The position numbers were made by a program, and so were the translations under genes. A stretch of DNA of 64,000 nucleotides from Sipunculus nudus (taxonomy: Eukaryota; Annelida; Sipuncula; Golfingiida; Sipunculidae). Location of the stretch: contig CM049309.1 of NCBI GenBank assembly GCA_026874595.1, forward strand, positions 70,848,926-70,912,925, written 5' to 3'. Positions within the stretch are counted from its first letter, which is position 1, and each line of letters begins with the position of its first letter. The notes beneath the pieces are model-generated. The model made no database searches. It saw only the letters and a list, made by a program, of their open reading frames with translations, and was not told where the DNA came from. This document shows, in pieces, positions 1 through 11,514 of this stretch.

Positions 1-867
1 GCCCCAAAGTACCCCCCCAGAATAGTCAAAAATTTCATACAAAAATTTCAATATCTCATTAACTACACCACTTATGGTCATGATTTTTGGCATACATATT
101 GATCATGAGATGTTCCATCAGTTCCTGCAGACTGGTGGCGCCACCTGTATTTTTTGATTTTTTACGAATTTTTTTCTCTATTTTTGAGACCTTTAAAAAT
201 GTGAACATCTGTTAACAGGGCACAAATCGTAACAACTGGACCTAGAATCTTCATTCTTGACACACTGAGAGACCTATGAAAGGTCTCCATGGTAACCAGA
301 AATTAGGTCTCTGTTACCCATATCCTTTAAGTTATGGGGCCCCAAAGTACCCCCTCAGAATAGTCAAAAATTTCATACAAAAACTTCAATATCTCATTAA
401 CTACATCACTGATGGTCATGATTTTTGGCATACATATTGACCATGAGATGTTTCATCAGTTTCTGCAGACTGGTGGCACCACCTGTATTTTTCAATTTTT
501 ACGAATTATTTTCTCTATTTTTGAGACCTTTAAAAATATGAACATCTGTTAAAAGGGCACAAATCGTAAAGACTGGACCAAGAATCTTCATTCTTGACAC
601 AGTGAGAGTCCTATGAAAAGTCTCCATGGAAACGAGAAATAAGGTCTCTGTTATCCATATCCTTTGAGCTGTGGGGCTCCCAATACCCCCCTCCCCCCAG
701 AATAATGGAAAATTTGATAAAAAAAAACTGTAACATCTCAATGACTACAACGCTGATGGTCATGATTTTTGGCATTCATATTGATGAAGAGGTGTTCCAT
801 CAGTTTCTGTAGACTGGTGGCGCCACCTGTTTTTTTCAAATTTTTACATATTTTTTTCTCTATTTTT
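1..867. repeat. Tandem repeat, period about 338 bp, 2.6 copies
   Basis: Three successive copies begin at about 1 (left-truncated by the window edge), 339 and 676, giving periods of 338 and 337 bp. Each copy carries a GCCCCAAAGTACCCCC-like start, a GGTCATGATTTTTGGCAT block, the block GCAGACTGGTGGCGCCACC, and a GGTCTC/GGACC segment. Copies differ by scattered substitutions, so the tandem is not recent. The third copy stops at about 867, where an AGCTCAG hairpin and a (TCCG)n tract begin. Diverged pieces of the same family recur near 3,520, 55,500 and 56,566, so it is a dispersed family that is also locally tandem. The longest frame across it is not supported as coding. Confidence 0.85.
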
Positions 868-896
868 AGCTCAGCTGACTATAAGTCATCTGAGCT
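868..896. repeat. Short inverted repeat at the repeat boundary
   Basis: AGCTCAG (868-874) and CTGAGCT (890-896) are perfect inverted 7-mers around a 15-nt loop. They sit exactly where the 338-bp tandem repeat stops and the TCCG microsatellite starts. CAGCTGAG-type motifs recur at about 3,482 and 3,700, so this may be one end of a mobile repeat. No matching terminus or target duplication could be established. Confidence 0.5.
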
Positions 897-912
897 ATAG
901 TCGTGGTCCATT

Positions 913-965
913 GTCCGTCGTCCGTCCGTCTGTCCGTCCGTCCGTCCGTCCGTCCATCCGTCCGT
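913..965. repeat. (TCCG)n microsatellite
   Basis: About thirteen imperfect TCCG/GTCC tetranucleotide units, interrupted by one TCTG and one TCCA variant. It follows the hairpin at 868-896 and precedes the 681-bp repeat. Confidence 0.9.
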
Positions 966-1011
966 AGATGTGGCACGTTTTGAAACCGTAAGACCTAGGA
1001 ATCCAAAATTC

Positions 1012-2275
1012 GGCATAATGTTAGATGTCCCCAAGATCTCCTACCAAGCCGAAAACTGGGTCTTTGCGACTTCGTTCCTTTGAGAAATTAAGGAAAAACC
1101 TCAATTTTTTATTAAAAACCTATTTTCACACTTCAGGACTGCCTAATATCAAAACCACTCATCTGTTTTTCCTCATTTTTACCATAAATATTCCTCTATA
1201 TAGTTCCTATGTACATGCCTTAAATTATGTCTGTATTATTTAATTTAAAAAAGTTATGGGCCCAAACATAATGCATTTTGTAAAAAATCAGGAAAGATAT
1301 TTGATCACTTAACACAAAAAATGTTAAAGCTATCGACCTTTTTTCCAGTAATATAACTTTAATTAATCAAAATTAAATTGTATAGCCAAAATTAGATGAA
1401 AATCTTTTAAATTTTCTAAAATATTAATAAAAATAAAAAATTGGTACCTTAAATTTTGCCCAACTTTGACCATGGCACGTTTTTTTCCTGTAAGTACTGT
1501 GGATTTAATTTTCACAGCATGTTTTTGTTAGCATTTCAACTGTTAACACCAAAAATTTGAAACCAGTTGATCAAAAACTGTAGATTTTAATCAAGTTTTC
1601 AAGCACCATGTAACATATTGTTTACATCAAGCTAGTGTTATGCAGTTTGCAAGAGCTCAGCTCCCCAGCTTCAGCTCTTAGTTCCTTAAATTTGGCATAC
1701 AATTAGATGTCTCCAAAATCCCCTACCATGCCAAGAATTTGGTCACTAGGACTTAATACCTTCGAGATATTAATGAAAAACTTCATTTTTCCATTAAAAA
1801 CCCATTGTTACACTTCAAGACTGCCTAATATCAAAACAACTGATCTGACTTTAATCATATATAATATACATATTTTTCTATACATTCTCTATGCACATGC
1901 CAGATATGATGTCAGTATTGCGTAACTGTTTTAAGTTATGGGCGCAAACATAATGCACTTTGTAAAAAATCAAGAAATAATTTACTCCCTTAACAAGGAG
2001 ATTGCTGAAGCTAGAGATTTTTTTGTCAGGGATGTAACATTATTTATTCAAGATTCATTTGAATACCCAAAATTAGTTCTGAATTTTTCAGATTTTATAA
2101 GTGATTAGTATAAATATAAAATTAGTACCTTATATTTTGCTCAACTTTGACCATGGCACGTTGTTTCCTGTGAGCACTGTTGATATAATTTTCATGTCAT
2201 TAACACATAAGGATTTCAGCTTTTTAATTCAGAAAGCTGAAAGAAAGTGGCCAAAAATTGTAGCTTTTGTTAATG
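1012..2275. repeat. Diverged tandem duplication, period 681 bp
   Basis: The block from GGCATAATGTTAGATG (1012) recurs as GGCATACAATTAGATG (1693). Further anchors hold the same 681-bp offset: CTGCCTAATATCAAAAC, TTATGGGC..AAACATAATGCA, and GACCATGGCACGTT at 1468 and 2149. The first unit is complete and the second is recognisable to about 2275. Divergence is considerable. Each unit contains a 72-codon ATG-to-stop frame at the equivalent place (1025-1243 and 1707-1925). The two predicted peptides are co-linear without gaps and about 54% identical (39 of 72 by eye). That may be chance preservation or an old coding remnant. No known domain is recognised. Confidence 0.8.
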
Positions 2276-3481
2276 TTTCTATGAGACCATGTCAGACTTT
2301 GGCCCTCTCCAGCCCCTCTTGAGTCACCTGTATGTTGACCTTGTTGAACTTTCAGCAAATTATGCAAGCTTGAGGCAACGCATACACTGGGGCAGCCAGG
2401 CAGCTTATGGCCAGCCACTGTTGATCCAGGTGTCCAACCCAACTCATCTAGTAGTTTTAACCAACAACATAACAATAAACAATAAATTAATAAATTTGTG
2501 TTGGTTTTTAATAACAAATTAAAGAAAAATAGAAAAGGAATCTGTTAGTTTATAATAACAGGAAATTAACTTGCAGTTACTGATGATATAAGAATCTTGT
2601 ATCGATGGATAGAATGTCATGTATTCCAAATAACACCATGCAGTCACCTATGGTATTTTTCAGTTCAATTTTAATGATAAAAAAGTAAATCATATTATTC
2701 ATTACTAATGATTGGGGATCATATGAAGGAAATTAATGATAGACAAAGATGCAGTTGATAATATTAATCTAGATTCCTACTGTGTCTAGTGTGTACATTG
2801 ATGTGAAATTAGTCCAAAATGAATATATTACATTATTTTTTTAAATATAAATAAAAGCCATAAAACCAGGTACTTATGATCATTATTTAAATGTGTTAAT
2901 TTTGTATATTCTGGATTCTCAACATCATTGTTTGGTGAAAACTGAATAAATACCTGACATGGTGCGATTAATTTGCAATTGTATTTAAATACGAATATGA
3001 ATATGTACTCCATAATAAAATTTCTTGCATAAAGAACGGGAATTCAGGTAAAAATGAAAGTATATGAATACCAGTGCAAATACTTTCAAAATGTATTCAT
3101 GAATGCATTCATGAATATATTCTTTAATATTATTTTAATAATCATTTCAGTTATATTTCATTTTAAAAAATCATAAGATTTTCTTATTATTTTTAATAAA
3201 AATGATATTTGGGACAATATTTGTAAAATTATATAATTAATAGTTAAACTCTTATATTATATGTTCTGCTTATAAGTTATATGGCCAAGTCAAAATCTGT
3301 GTGACAATAGTACTCCATTTGTTAATAAAATAAATGAAATCAATCCTCTTCCCTGTCTCCAAAGATAATATCAAAATCATACATAAGCTAAACAAAAACA
3401 ACTTATAATACAGCTTATATTTATTACCACACAAAACCAGCACGTGAATCATATCTAAATCATATTTTTATCATATATAAC
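2276..3481. other. Unassigned AT-rich sequence
   Basis: Nothing recognisable apart from short frames of 60-97 codons with no family resemblance. A somewhat GC-richer patch at 2,280-2,450 is open on both strands but has no splice sites or conserved motif that would support a gene. Confidence 0.5.
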
Positions 3482-3736
3482 AGCTGAGTGCCGTGACCCA
3501 TAGTTCCCTTGTTATTAGTTTCTGCAGACTGGTGGAGCCACCTGTAATTTGTTTAAGTTTACGCATTTTTTCTTTATTTTTGAGATATATAAATACAGAC
3601 ACAATCTTGGCCTGTTGGTTAATCTGTTTGATGCTTCAGTTGAATGGGTATATACTACCATTCAGATGATAAAATTTCCTTTTACGAATCTCTTCCCAGT
3701 CAGCTGAGCCTCATGACCCATGGGTCACTTGTTATT
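3482..3736. repeat. Fragments of the 338-bp family with two similar repeat ends
   Basis: GCAGACTGGTGGAGCCACC at about 3,525 and the following TTTACGCATTTTTT..TTTTTGAGA match the internal part of the 338-bp repeat at the left edge. It is bracketed by two similar segments, CAGCTGAGTGCCGTGACCCA at about 3,482 and CAGCTGAGCCTCATGACCCA at about 3,700, both followed by CTTGTTATT. They are in direct orientation about 219 bp apart, as expected for repeated 3' ends of a dispersed element. Confidence 0.65.
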
Positions 3737-3989
3737 AACCCACAAGAGCTAATAGTACAGTCCATTAAAAATAATATGATAAAGTCAGAACCAATGAAAA
3801 TCAAATCCCCCTGAATATATAATTAGGTTCAAACTCAGTAGGGTTTATGGAAGCATTTTTTACTGGGGCTCCATGATTTAGTCATCATAGGAGGTTATGT
3901 AAGATCATTTAAGCCTGCATGATATTTTTTCAGTGTATGTCAGAAAATGGAAGCTTATATTTTCACCTTTTATTGATTTTTCTTTGCAG

Positions 3990-4116
3990 TTCTGTTAACG
4001 GAGATTATACAGACCAGTGTGTTCATTTGGAAGAAGAGACATTTTTTTATCCGGTGGGAGGCTGGTTCACTGTATGTAGTGGAGATACCTTAGTTACACT
4101 TACAAGGAACTGGAGA
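3990..4116 (+). CDS. Possible internal coding exon of an unknown secreted-type protein
   Basis: A pyrimidine-rich tract ending TTTTCTTTGCAG makes a good 3' splice site at 3,989. The open frame behind it reads SVNGDYTDQCVHLEEET and then a stretch with FYPVGGWFTVCSGDTL before a stop at 4,117-4,119. Switching frame near 4,095 continues as GTGDDPETGIHCSVQKPEPG to about 4,170, as if one frame had been broken by an indel. The composition (Cys, Gly, Trp) is more protein-like than its surroundings. No family is recognised and no clear donor follows, so this could be a pseudogene exon or a chance frame. Confidence 0.2.
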
Positions 4117-4195
4117 TGATCCAGAGACGGGCATACATTGTAGTGTTCAGAAACCTGAACCAGGATGTACATAATATGTAGGACAGAACCCAGTA

Positions 4196-4288
4196 CCTGT
4201 ACAGGCATACAGTGCTGTAATGCTTACCTCTACAGGCATACAGTGCTGTAAAGCACACCAGTACAGGCATACAGTCCTGTAATGCTGG
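4196..4288. repeat. 31-bp tandem repeat, three copies
   Basis: The core TACAGGCATACAG recurs with starts at about 4,200, 4,231 and 4,262, each followed by a TGCTGTAA or TCCTGTAA segment. The exact 31-bp spacing and few differences indicate a local minisatellite. Confidence 0.85.
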
Positions 4289-4355
4289 CTAAAAGGTTTC
4301 CTTTCTGTAATTCTTGTTTGGCAGCTGAAGGTATATTGTTACTCCAATTATAGTA

Positions 4356-4682
4356 CAGTAGAGCATCAGTTATCTGAATGGTTTTTGTTCAGATAAATGA
4401 TCAATCGGATTAAAAATTTTCAGATTGCATTTGATCACCCCAGCATAAGCTGCCTAATTAAAGGTGAGCCGAGGGTAACACAGGCTGGCTGAGCTGTGTA
4501 TCAGTTAGTCAGCATCATGTTTCACTGCTAATATCTGTACATTTTGTTTGGAACCAGATGATCTTATATACCAAGTTTTTGGATAATTCACTATGTGCAG
4601 ATTTTGGAAAAACAATCAAATACTCGTTTCTCAATTTCAGTTATATTGGATAAACAGTGTTTGGATAAATGATGCTCTGCTC
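4356..4682. mobile_element. 327-bp Tc1/mariner-type (pogo-like) MITE
   Basis: The left end CAGTAGAGCATCAGTTATC and the reverse complement of the right end, GAGCAGAGCATCATTTATCC, match at about 18 of 23 positions. The element is flanked by TA on both sides (4,354-4,355 and 4,683-4,684), the target duplication of Tc1/mariner elements. The 'CAG...GTTATCTGAA' style of terminus resembles pogo/Tigger families, which is knowledge-based inference. It has no coding capacity, so it is a non-autonomous miniature element. A second TTATC-type inverted pair lies just inside the ends. Confidence 0.7.
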
Positions 4683-4684
4683 TA

Positions 4685-5913
4685 TTGCCATATCCATTTT
4701 CTGTTTGCCTGCAATAATTTTTCCCCAATGAGTTGGAAAGAATGCCAAGTGGTTTGTCTGTCAAGCTTTCTATGTTTGAAGCAATATGTTTTCTTATACA
4801 TTAGCACCACCAGATGGTGGGCATGGAACTACTCGCCAGGGTTAGATAAATGACAAATTTGCACATTAGCATCTTCATGCATTAGGCACAGAGATTGTAG
4901 CAGGTTAAAAAAGTCATAGCTTAGAATCTTTGATACTGTGGACCAGGGTTCAGATAGCGAAAAACTTGTATATATATCTTGATGGAAAAACGAGAAAATA
5001 AATATATATTTAGTGTAGATAGAATTAATAAAGGGGAGGAGCACAAATTGTCAAAATTTAACTAAAGCATACAGCTGTGTGTAACAAGGAATGGTCTTGT
5101 CAAGAAGATGTTCAAATGACAGGAACCAGTATTGTTAAAGACTGCAACATATTTGTTGGAAAAAATATCATCTTCTACAAACAGTTTTTTGTTGCAAAAT
5201 CATTAAACCAAACTACATATAAAGTGGAACCATTATGGCCACCTCTCTTATGAGACCACCTGGATATAGCGACCTTTTTTACTTTCTCAGTATATATGAA
5301 CTTTAATGAGGATTCAGTTTGTTTAGGCCAACTGCAGTCGGCTCATAGTTAGTCTATGTGTAAGGATTCACTGTTCCAAGTAACCTATTTATGAATCGCT
5401 GGATGGTCTATGCTGCATGAATATAGGTTCATACACATCACTGTCTCCAGAATCTGTCAGAGGAACTAGAGAGCAGCTTTTGTTCTTCTTATGTTGCACT
5501 AAACAAAAATCATTCCCATATTTGAAATTTCATACCCTTTGTATGTTCCTTCAGATTCTCTCATGATGTATATGTTAACAAATGCAGAAAAAGAGATAAA
5601 TGGTAATAATTAGTGCACCAGGGAAGTTTTTCAGTGATAATTGTGTACTCATGTCACCCTTGTATATTGTCAGTGTTATTTTTTCATATTTTTATTGCCA
5701 GTATTCCATTATTACAAATAATTATTTTTATTACTGTAAAACACAAGTTCGGCTGTTATTGTAAAAATTGCTAGTGATTCTCATATTAACCACCAGGGGT
5801 CGCTCAAGGCTGAAGTTGTGTTAAAGAAATCCACTTTCAGTTCCGTCAAAGATGTTATGGACAACTATTATATCTTTGGTTTTGGTAATCATATTTATTT
5901 GTTTCCATTGCAG
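4685..5913. other. Unassigned sequence
   Basis: No gene or clear repeat seen. Short frames at 4,593-4,853 and 4,829-5,044 have no protein-like features, and the first begins inside the MITE. Confidence 0.5.
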
Positions 5914-5999
5914 ATATAAATATCAGACCTTGTGGAGCTGTCTTTGGAAGTCCAAACCAATATTATAAATCCTGTATCATTTATTCATGGTATTCATAA
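5914..5999 (+). CDS. Possible short terminal exon
   Basis: A pyrimidine-rich acceptor (TTTGTTTCCATTGCAG) ends at 5,913. The following frame (phase 2, first full codon at 5,916) encodes 27 residues with PCGAVFGSPNQYYKSC, then a stop at 5,997-5,999 that overlaps an AATAAA polyadenylation signal at 5,998-6,003. The order acceptor, short frame, stop, AATAAA is what a last exon looks like. It is short enough to arise by chance, and no upstream exon is securely linked; the candidate at 3,990 is the only nearby one. Confidence 0.2.
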
Positions 6000-6003
6000 T
6001 AAA

Positions 6004-7440
6004 TTTGTATATGAGCTCTCTTTATTCTCAATTTGCTTACTTTAAGGTTACAGAACATAGAATAAAGTTGAAAAAATGTGACATGCCACATTTATTTTTT
6101 AACCCAAAGGATTTTGTCATATAATGTAGCATCCAAAGGCCAGTACATATTTCCTTGTGACAATTTTCTGGGTAAAAATGTCATCTGGAAAATTTTTGAC
6201 CAAAATGATTATTAATCTATACAGCATGACGAGTATATGTAATAAACTTTCAGAGAGAAAAGGTTTTTGTCAATTGTTTTGTTTTTGAATGCCCAGCACA
6301 TATATTCCATTATTGAAATTTTCAGATCAAAGAATTTATCGGGAAACATTAATTGGTTAAAACGTATTCTGTCATATCATTGATGACTGATGCATTATTC
6401 CTTATATATATCTCAAGTCAAAGATTTTACTTTAAAATATTGGTAATACTATTTAAACCATTACAATCTCCTTTCATGTATCAATACACAAGTTCTCGTG
6501 TCTGGTTAAAATGTTTTCGGTAATACCTGGGAATTTATCAGTAAAACTTCAATATTATTCCATTATGTACAGTTATTCTTAAAGCCAGCTATTCAACTAC
6601 CTTTTTCAGTATAATTAATGTGATTTCTGGCTTACTCCTAGCCGCCGACGTCGACGCAACAGGTTTCAGGTTTCTGTTGCGTCGCCGGCCCACCAAAGGG
6701 CTAATTGGGGTTATAGCACGATACGATCTGTTACTCTTAGAAAGAAAATTCAATAAAAATATTTCCTATGGTTTTAGCAAACCAATGTCTACATAATGTT
6801 GTATGTCAAAAGGCCTGTAATAAAAAATAACCATTCTGGAAAGCATGAGAACCTGTAACATCAACAACTGATAGTATTTGTCCAGAGAGAATTGAAGCAT
6901 TAACAGTCCCGGTAGATATCTTGCATTTGGTGACAGTCCTGTTTAAGGCTTTAGGCCTGTGTACTATTATGTTCATATTTTAACTTCCTTGGTGCAAAAT
7001 AGGGCTGAGAACAGAACAGTAATGTTTTCTAGTGGTCAAATATACAATACACATAGATGTACTGAACATTAATCAATGGATATATGTTAAATCTCACAGT
7101 TGTGTATGGAGTGTTATAATCACAGTTATCTACAGGTGCAATCTATGGACTCCACAATTCGTCAGGCACTGAAAAAAAAAAGCAATTGAGGAGTTCATTC
7201 TTATGGGCTAGCTTACTCCTTACCTATTAATGAACTGTAGGTAATCATAGTTCCCGGACAAAGAGAAAACCATTTCATCTTATTTATCAGATGCCCTAAT
7301 TGAACGTATTGGATTATTTTGGCCCCCATCTGTTATAAATACATTGATATAAACATAATCAACAGCCTGTGTGCTCTGAGAGTGGCGCTTTTTACTTCTT
7401 TAAAAAAAGGGTCAATTGATTACCTTTATTCAGAAGACGT
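6004..7440. other. Unassigned AT-rich sequence with one strong hairpin
   Basis: No supported gene. The one structured feature is a perfect 11-bp inverted repeat (CGACGCAACAG at 6,652-6,662 and CTGTTGCGTCG at 6,674-6,684) with an 11-nt loop. It is CpG-rich and stands out from AT-rich surroundings. Confidence 0.5.
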
Positions 7441-7480
7441 CGGATATCAGAGTAGGCCCCATAAAAAGCACTTTGTGTCC

Positions 7481-7540
7481 TCACGTGACGTAATAATGAG
7501 GTATGTTTGACGTCATTTGTTATATTAAGGGGCGGAGGAG
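7481..7540. promoter_or_regulatory. Possible bZIP/E-box and GC-box cluster
   Basis: Within 60 bp there are TCACGTGACGTAA (E-box overlapping a CRE-like half site), a full palindromic CRE TGACGTCA at 7,508-7,515, and GGGGCGGAG near 7,530. Such clusters occur in metazoan promoters, but no first exon can be assigned next to it. Confidence 0.3.
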
Positions 7541-7561
7541 TGAGGGCATTCAGAATTATTT

Positions 7562-7579
7562 GGGGGGGGGGGGGGGGGG
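7562..7579. repeat. Poly(G) tract of 18
   Basis: An uninterrupted run of 18 G. A 17-A run follows at 7,701-7,717. Both are simple homopolymers whose lengths may be affected by sequencing error. Confidence 0.9.
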
Positions 7580-8019
7580 TAATTTAAATTAAGTACATTA
7601 ATTAATGTCTTGATGATGATTATCATGTTTAGTATCTCAACAAATATTTGTCTTCTCCTTAACTGTTCGTGACCAATGTAAATTCCATCGGACTTTGGGC
7701 AAAAAAAAAAAAAAAAACCACAGGGATCTTTAACCTTGAGCATTATTTTTTTTAATTTCGGTGTTTCGATTGTTTTTCATACATTGAACATAACTACAGT
7801 TTAACGCACATAAATGATATACAGTAAACATCTCGACACTTGTTTGAATAATTAAGAATTACGTGACACCTTTATCGCAGAAGATTTATTTTCAGGGACG
7901 CAAAGATGATGTAGTCCCCGGGAGAAATTCTGGTGTATAAGAGTCTTAATTAAAATCTTTCCTTCGACTTTGTTTTGGAAATCAGTTACGATTGTCTTAT
8001 AAATGGAACTTGTCGACAC

Positions 8020-8042
8020 GCGAGCATGCGCGCCGCGCGTAA
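8020..8042. promoter_or_regulatory. CpG-rich patch with NRF1-like motif
   Basis: GCATGCGCGCC at 8,024-8,034 within CG-rich sequence resembles the NRF1 half-site GCATGCGC of metazoan housekeeping promoters. It stands alone in AT-rich DNA. No transcript start or coding exon is visible close by, so a promoter role is only a possibility. Confidence 0.25.
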
Positions 8043-9194
8043 TAATCGTCTGCTATGCAACCTTCCGCCAAAGGTCGGGTCCACTGAAAACTAACCTCTT
8101 CCATTTGTTATAGTGGGGATGGCCGTGACTACTTGTTACAACTGTCAAACTTCACAATCAAAATTTGTTACATTTCAAGGAAACACTTGTTTACATATCA
8201 CACCCGCATGCTTATAAAATATTACTTATACCGTGAGGACCTTACAACCAAAATCATCCATGTTAATGTAATTTGCCTTGAAACAATTCTTAACCAACAC
8301 ATTTGAATGGATTCCATTACCCTGTTTATTACATTTATGTGTATGTAGAAGCCTCGGTGCATTGTGGGGCAAGGATTTCTATGCCCACAGATCCTAACCA
8401 GCATAGTGGTAGGCCCTACTCTTGTGTGTCTGCTATGTATATATCGTTTCAACGAGTTAGTATTTAGTTTTGCCAAAATATGAACTTTTTTGTCTCCATA
8501 ATGGACCTGAACACTCAATGTCAATCGTCGTCGGCAGCAGGTGGCGCTATTGCGGTGGGGGAAGTCCATTTTATGTTCACGGAAAATATACTTGCAATGT
8601 AAATTTTATTCTCTGAAGTAAACCATATACGTGCATTATATTTCAAAGTCAAGTAAAATGTGATCCAGACTCGCTCAACCCGCTTCTGAAATTGCTGGGT
8701 ATTTATAAAGACCATTAAAGGCCATTATGATAGAAATACTGAAAGATATTGTTTGCATGTCATGTTCTGTCTGAATTCTACAGATGATTAAATCACTTAT
8801 ACAAATGTTTAATCACTTCAGGTATTTTATACCATTTGTTGCAAGTTTTTATTTGAATACAAGCGGAAGTATCGGATAATTGTTGCCAAGTTTTCAAGGC
8901 TATATAATGCTCTGGCGACTCAATGATATAAATATTTTATAAAAATGTCATTAAAGCTGCATTGAACGTTCATTGCAACTAAAATACCGCCGCCGACTTC
9001 TTCCAGTGGATCGTACAGGGACTTCGCTTTCGCTTTAGGACCAGTGCCTGTTTTGCAGTGCGACAAGAGACCATTCTCGCCGCACAAGCAAGCGTTTCAT
9101 CCGTTTCACTTGAAGACAGTATATTTTAACGTGCGTTTCACTCTTTAATTGTGCTGTTGTAAATGGAGAATGCATGTGCAGTTGTTACTAGTGT
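8043..9194. other. Unassigned sequence
   Basis: The longest frame (8,222-8,569, minus) has no recognisable features and overlaps other frames. The 8,980-9,120 patch is GC-richer (CCGCCGCCGAC...) but offers no clear gene start. Confidence 0.4.
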
Positions 9195-9212
9195 CCCGCT
9201 TGAATAAGCGGG
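9195..9212. repeat. Perfect 7-bp hairpin with a 4-nt loop
   Basis: CCCGCTT (9,195-9,201), loop GAAT, AAGCGGG (9,206-9,212). It sits just upstream of the 291-bp repeat and is followed by a short GTCCGTCCGTC motif, similar to the hairpin-plus-TCCG arrangement at 868-965. Confidence 0.7.
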
Positions 9213-9224
9213 TGCTCTGTTATA

Positions 9225-9830
9225 TTAATCACCCTGTCCGTCCGTCTGCCATTCCACAAATTCGTTTCAGATTGATAACTCCAATTTGGATTGACATATG
9301 GATTTCAAACTTAACATATATATGGCCCACAACTAAAGCAAGAACCTTATTGATTTTGGGGTCACAAGGTCAAAAGTCAAGATAACAGAACCGACATATT
9401 TAAAAAGATTGTGGATGCATTTTAACCCAAACTTTTCATCCAAGACCTTCCATCTTGCACATAGAGCCCACCTGCCAGTAGGGGAAGATTCCTATCGATT
9501 TGGGATCACAAGGTCAATGAACAAGGTCATATGAGCCATCCGTCCATAATTTTAACTTCTTAATGATAACTTAAGTTTGAATTTACATACTGATTTCAAA
9601 CTTGATTGATTAATTGTCCATCACAAATGTAAGAACCCTTTTAATTTCGGGTCACGAGGTAACAGGTGAAGGTCACAGGAACCACTTCTTTAAATAGACT
9701 GTGGAGACATTGTTAATGTTTCATCTGAAATCTTTCACTTTGGGATTACGTAACAATACGGGACGAACCATGTTGATTTCAACATCACAAGTTCATAGGT
9801 CAAAGTCACATGCCCATCCTACTGATTTAT
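9225..9830. repeat. Diverged tandem repeat, period about 291 bp
   Basis: GATTTCAAACTT at 9,301 and 9,592 heads two units that share 'GGTCACAAGGTCAAAAGTCAAG' as GGTCACRAGGT..GGTC pieces, a GACTGTGGAGAC/GATTGTGGATGC block and a TTTCATC.. block in the same order. A third partial unit with CAAAGTCACATG follows near 9,800. This GGTCAAGGTCA-type composition is common in molluscan dispersed repeats (general knowledge). Confidence 0.6.
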
Positions 9831-11510
9831 ATGCTGAACAGGTTTACAGTTTAATACATCTGATGTAATTATGCCTCTGTTGCCTGAAATGCTCCATTCT
9901 TACACCTTCATACACTATCATCACTGACGCAAACCTTAATATCTTGGTTCAGATGTTTAAATGCTGTTTTGGTCAGTTTCCTTTGTCTCTGCATGTAATC
10001 AGGTCTTATATTATATTTTTGCAAGCGTCACTCAGCCCACTCTAGAAGTCTATGGGCCTTTTGCGGGGCCCTTCCTGACCTGTTAGTATTCTAGTTCTGG
10101 ATTTTTTGTGCAGCTCTATAATTTGAAGTTTGGTCCTAGCTAAAGATTGAAAACCCTTCATGGCCATGAGTGAATAACTAAACTTTATCACTCATATCAA
10201 AGTTATACACCATAAAATTAGCCATGGTGTGAGTTTGCAAATATTCTGTGATGTTGCTCTAATATTTGCATATAATTTCTCGTTTACATTCACAATGCAT
10301 TTTTATTATTATTTGAAAATATATATTACATGAATAATACAATATAATTTTAAAGAAAATATTGTGGAACGTTGACTTTACTTTAGAATTTAGAAGCATA
10401 ACCTCATTTAGCCATACATTCACAGAAATCTCCAATTTCAACAAAGTGTTTTCTGTTAAGTTGTAATCATGTGACATTGGTTCAGGATTAAATAATGGCG
10501 TCCCCAAAAATTTTTTTATAAACTTGACTAAACTTGATTAAATGACTAAAAGGACTAGGTATCGATACCCTTGTCCCTTGGACTTTATAGTTGGCCCTTT
10601 AGGCTTCATTTTATGCTGACCTGCATGAGGACGCATATGTATGCAAGTTTGTGCAGTTCTGAAATTTTCTTAAAACCCCTTTTCCTAGAGAAGAGCAAAT
10701 TTATTATATCCATGCATATGGTTAAACATAATGTACCTACCTAATTTTTGACGGTGATATTATCAAAGGGGTTTCTAGTTTGTACTTGAGTTAAACCGAC
10801 TAACCTGTGTATCCGGATTTCTGGACCAACAGCAGACGAACGTGGCCTTTGACATCATGGCTTTTTCAGTTGGAGTGCGATACTGTGAAAAATATAAAGA
10901 TTTCTCGAATATTCATTTTATCGCATTTCTAATATTATTTATCTGGTGTGATTTGGGTGTCATTCGAGATGATTTTAGGCCTGACCCTAATTCTACCATT
11001 ACAAACTGATCGGTCAGTTTACATATATAAAATGCTAAATTTGGCACCTAGTTGTGGAGCACCGTTTTTCAGAAATTATATTCCAGCTTGAACTGTAACA
11101 GTTTGAGCAAATTGACCTGGTGGGTCCATGAAATACAACGGACTTTGTCCATGAAAACTCCGTAGATTTGAACCTATGTTTATACACTGTGCGACAATGT
11201 CATATCTATGACGTCTCCGCGATCACAACACCAGGCGAGTCAAAAGAATCGCCTGTCACAATAGGAACATGGCTGATGTTCTTCCTCTTTGTCTCCTTTA
11301 CGACATGTTCTAGTCACCAGTCTTCATATCTGGGTCAGAGTTTTTCCGGCAATTGCGTGACGTCTGGTCATCTCGTTTATTTATTTATTTATTACCTTAT
11401 TGCTGTAAAATTTGTATAATATTCGCTAAAAATAAATGGAGAAAAAGTCCATTAATTTTCGTCAAGTCTTTAATTGATGGCATCAATGTTTCTGAAAGGA
11501 AAATGTCCTT

Positions 11511-11514
<4 letters not shown>
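9831..11514. other. Unassigned sequence
   Basis: No gene supported. Minor features are a 12-bp palindrome GGTATCGATACC at 10,558-10,569 and a GGGCC..GGGCCC hairpin near 10,050. Short frames at 10,259-10,507 and 11,168-11,419 are not protein-like. Confidence 0.5.

Noticed and set aside
2224-2522. Overlapping frames on both strands at 2.2-2.5 kb
   Set aside because: Neither has a recognisable motif or splice signals; likely chance openness of a GC-richer patch.
868-3736. A single mobile element from the AGCTCAG hairpin to the CTTGTTATT end
   Set aside because: The ends are suggestive, but no target duplication or matching termini were found, and several repeat families lie between.
8222-8569. 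115-codon minus-strand frame as a gene
   Set aside because: No domain, signal, splice support or protein-like composition; overlaps another frame at 8,521-8,715.
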